Shown: in pieces, positions 63,223 through 64,000 of the stretch | Layout of the letters: each line of letters starts with the position of its first letter | Position numbering within the stretch: the stretch's first letter is position 1 | Source: Terriglobia bacterium | Lineage (GTDB): Bacteria > Acidobacteriota > Terriglobia > Terriglobales > Acidobacteriaceae | NCBI GenBank assembly: GCA_020073015.1 | Contig: JAIQFZ010000006.1 | Span: 62,001-126,000 of the forward strand | Length of the DNA: 64,000 nt | Direction of reading: 5' to 3' | Position numbers and translations under genes: made by a program | Notes under the pieces: model-generated | What the model was told of the DNA's origin: nothing | What the model saw: only the letters and a program-made list of their open reading frames with translations | The model's database searches: none

Positions 63223-63274
63223 CCGGCTCACATTTACTTTGCTGTAATTTTGAGACCATAGACTGAATCGCCTG

Positions 63275-64000
63275 ATGCCAGACTTTCTACTTGAAATCGG
63301 CTGTGAAGAAATCCCCGCCAGAATGATCGAGGGCGCGTCCCAGGAACTGCAGGACCGCCTCAACGGACTTTTGAAACGCGAGCGTCTGGAACCTGCCGGC
63401 GCCATTACCCATCTCGATACCCCGCGGCGTCTGGCGGTTCTGGCGCCGGGCATTCCCACGGCACAGCCCGATGTCACCGAGCAGGTGACCGGCCCTTCGT
63501 CGCAGGTCGCATTCAAAGACGGGCAGCCCACCCCGGCGGCGCACGCGTTTGCCAGGAAAGTCGGCGTGGACGTTGGGAACCTGGAGAGGCTTACTACGCC
63601 GAAGGGCGAATACCTCGCTGCTACGGTCACGCGCAAAGGCCGAGCCGCCGCGGAAATTCTCGCCGAGACTCTTCCTAAAGAAATTGCCGCGCTCTACTGG
63701 CCCAAGAACATGTACTGGCGCAAGCGTGGAGAAGTGTTCGTCCGCCCGGTCCGCTGGCTGGTCGCTATGCTGGACGAACAAGTGGTGCCGCTGGAGTTGT
63801 TCGGCATCGCCGCCGGCAAGATTTCGCGCGGCCACCGCATCATCGGCGGCGATGCCGTCACGATCTCAAAGCCCGGCGCTTACGTCGAGGCTTTGCGGGG
63901 TACGAAAGTGCTCGGCGCTGCCGAGCGCGAGCAGGTCATCCGCAAGGCATTGGACGCAGCCACCCGCACAATCCCTGGTGGTCGCTGGCGGGAAGACAAG
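63275..64000 (+). CDS. glyS: Glycyl-tRNA synthetase beta subunit (cut by window edge)
   Basis: From the ATG at 63275 the frame stays open for 242 codons to the edge. It begins MPDFLLEIGCEEIPARMIEG, the family N-terminus, with TPRRLAVLAPGIP and KNMYWRKRGEVFVRPVRWLV later. GlyS carries the tRNA-binding part of the enzyme. It follows glyQ in the same direction, separated by a palindromic repeat. Confidence 0.95.
   Translation, partial: MPDFLLEIGCEEIPARMIEGASQELQDRLNGLLKRERLEPAGAITHLDTPRRLAVLAPGIPTAQPDVTEQVTGPSSQVAFKDGQPTPAAHAFARKVGVDVGNLERLTTPKGEYLAATVTRKGRAAAEILAETLPKEIAALYWPKNMYWRKRGEVFVRPVRWLVAMLDEQVVPLELFGIAAGKISRGHRIIGGDAVTISKPGAYVEALRGTKVLGAAEREQVIRKALDAATRTIPGGRWREDK

Overview
The window looks like a chromosomal segment of an Acidobacteriota (Terriglobia, Koribacter-like) genome. 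The evidence is indirect: GC-rich coding sequence, a large secreted BNR-propeller protein, DUF4397, DUF4197 and carboxypeptidase-regulatory-like proteins, a HemQ heme pathway marker, and almost every intergenic gap filled with short palindromic repeats. I could not run a phylogeny, so the assignment is an inference. I see no phage, plasmid, insertion sequence with a transposase, or CRISPR array. The only mobile-looking DNA is a small non-autonomous (MITE-like) element and the repeats.

Layout. 1-14 kb: the end of a secreted-protein gene, the dnaX-ybaB-recR operon (minus strand), a STAS protein, a DUF4397 lipoprotein, an alkyltransferase-like protein, HemQ, a polynucleotide-kinase-like protein, an isochorismatase-family hydrolase, tRNA-Gln(CTG), a decayed serine hydrolase beside a MITE with an 8-bp target duplication, cmk, an AlkZ-like protein and mutL. 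14-31 kb: a GH32 fructan hydrolase, two small membrane proteins, an XRE regulator, a four-PAS sigma-54 activator, an alcohol dehydrogenase, a ClC channel, an esterase/ATP-grasp fusion, DUF4197, a YkgJ protein, a GNAT enzyme, a chromate transporter and a secreted NADAR-like protein. 32-43 kb: a one-direction run of lipid-type genes, namely a fatty acyl reductase with a degenerate HAD domain, a second SDR reductase, a polysaccharide pyruvyl transferase, two acyl-AMP ligases, a crotonase, an acyl carrier protein and a diacylglycerol-kinase-like protein. 43-51 kb: a thioredoxin-like/VKOR pair, an esterase, a 1044-residue BNR protein, a Cu/Zn superoxide dismutase, and a stress group of a Crp/Fnr regulator, ScdA/YtfE iron-sulfur repair protein and Rrf2 regulator. 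51-64 kb: two ABC-F proteins, an Hfq/Sm-like protein, SuhB, a compact aconitase-family protein, a B12-binding radical SAM protein, a cupin, a ferredoxin, recO and glyQ-glyS.

How the genes work together. Replication and repair genes (dnaX, recR, mutL, recO, the ATL) are scattered. The 32-43 kb run has the parts to activate an acyl chain, load it on a carrier, reduce it and phosphorylate a lipid alcohol. It has no ketosynthase, so it most likely tailors existing fatty acids into an aldehyde, alcohol or ether-type lipid. Its product is not known to me.

The two observations I would follow first are that lipid cluster and the invasion of reading frames by palindromic repeats. A repeat lies in frame inside mutL and inside the aconitase gene, and a third has removed the stop between an esterase gene and an ATP-grasp gene, leaving one open frame of 591 codons.
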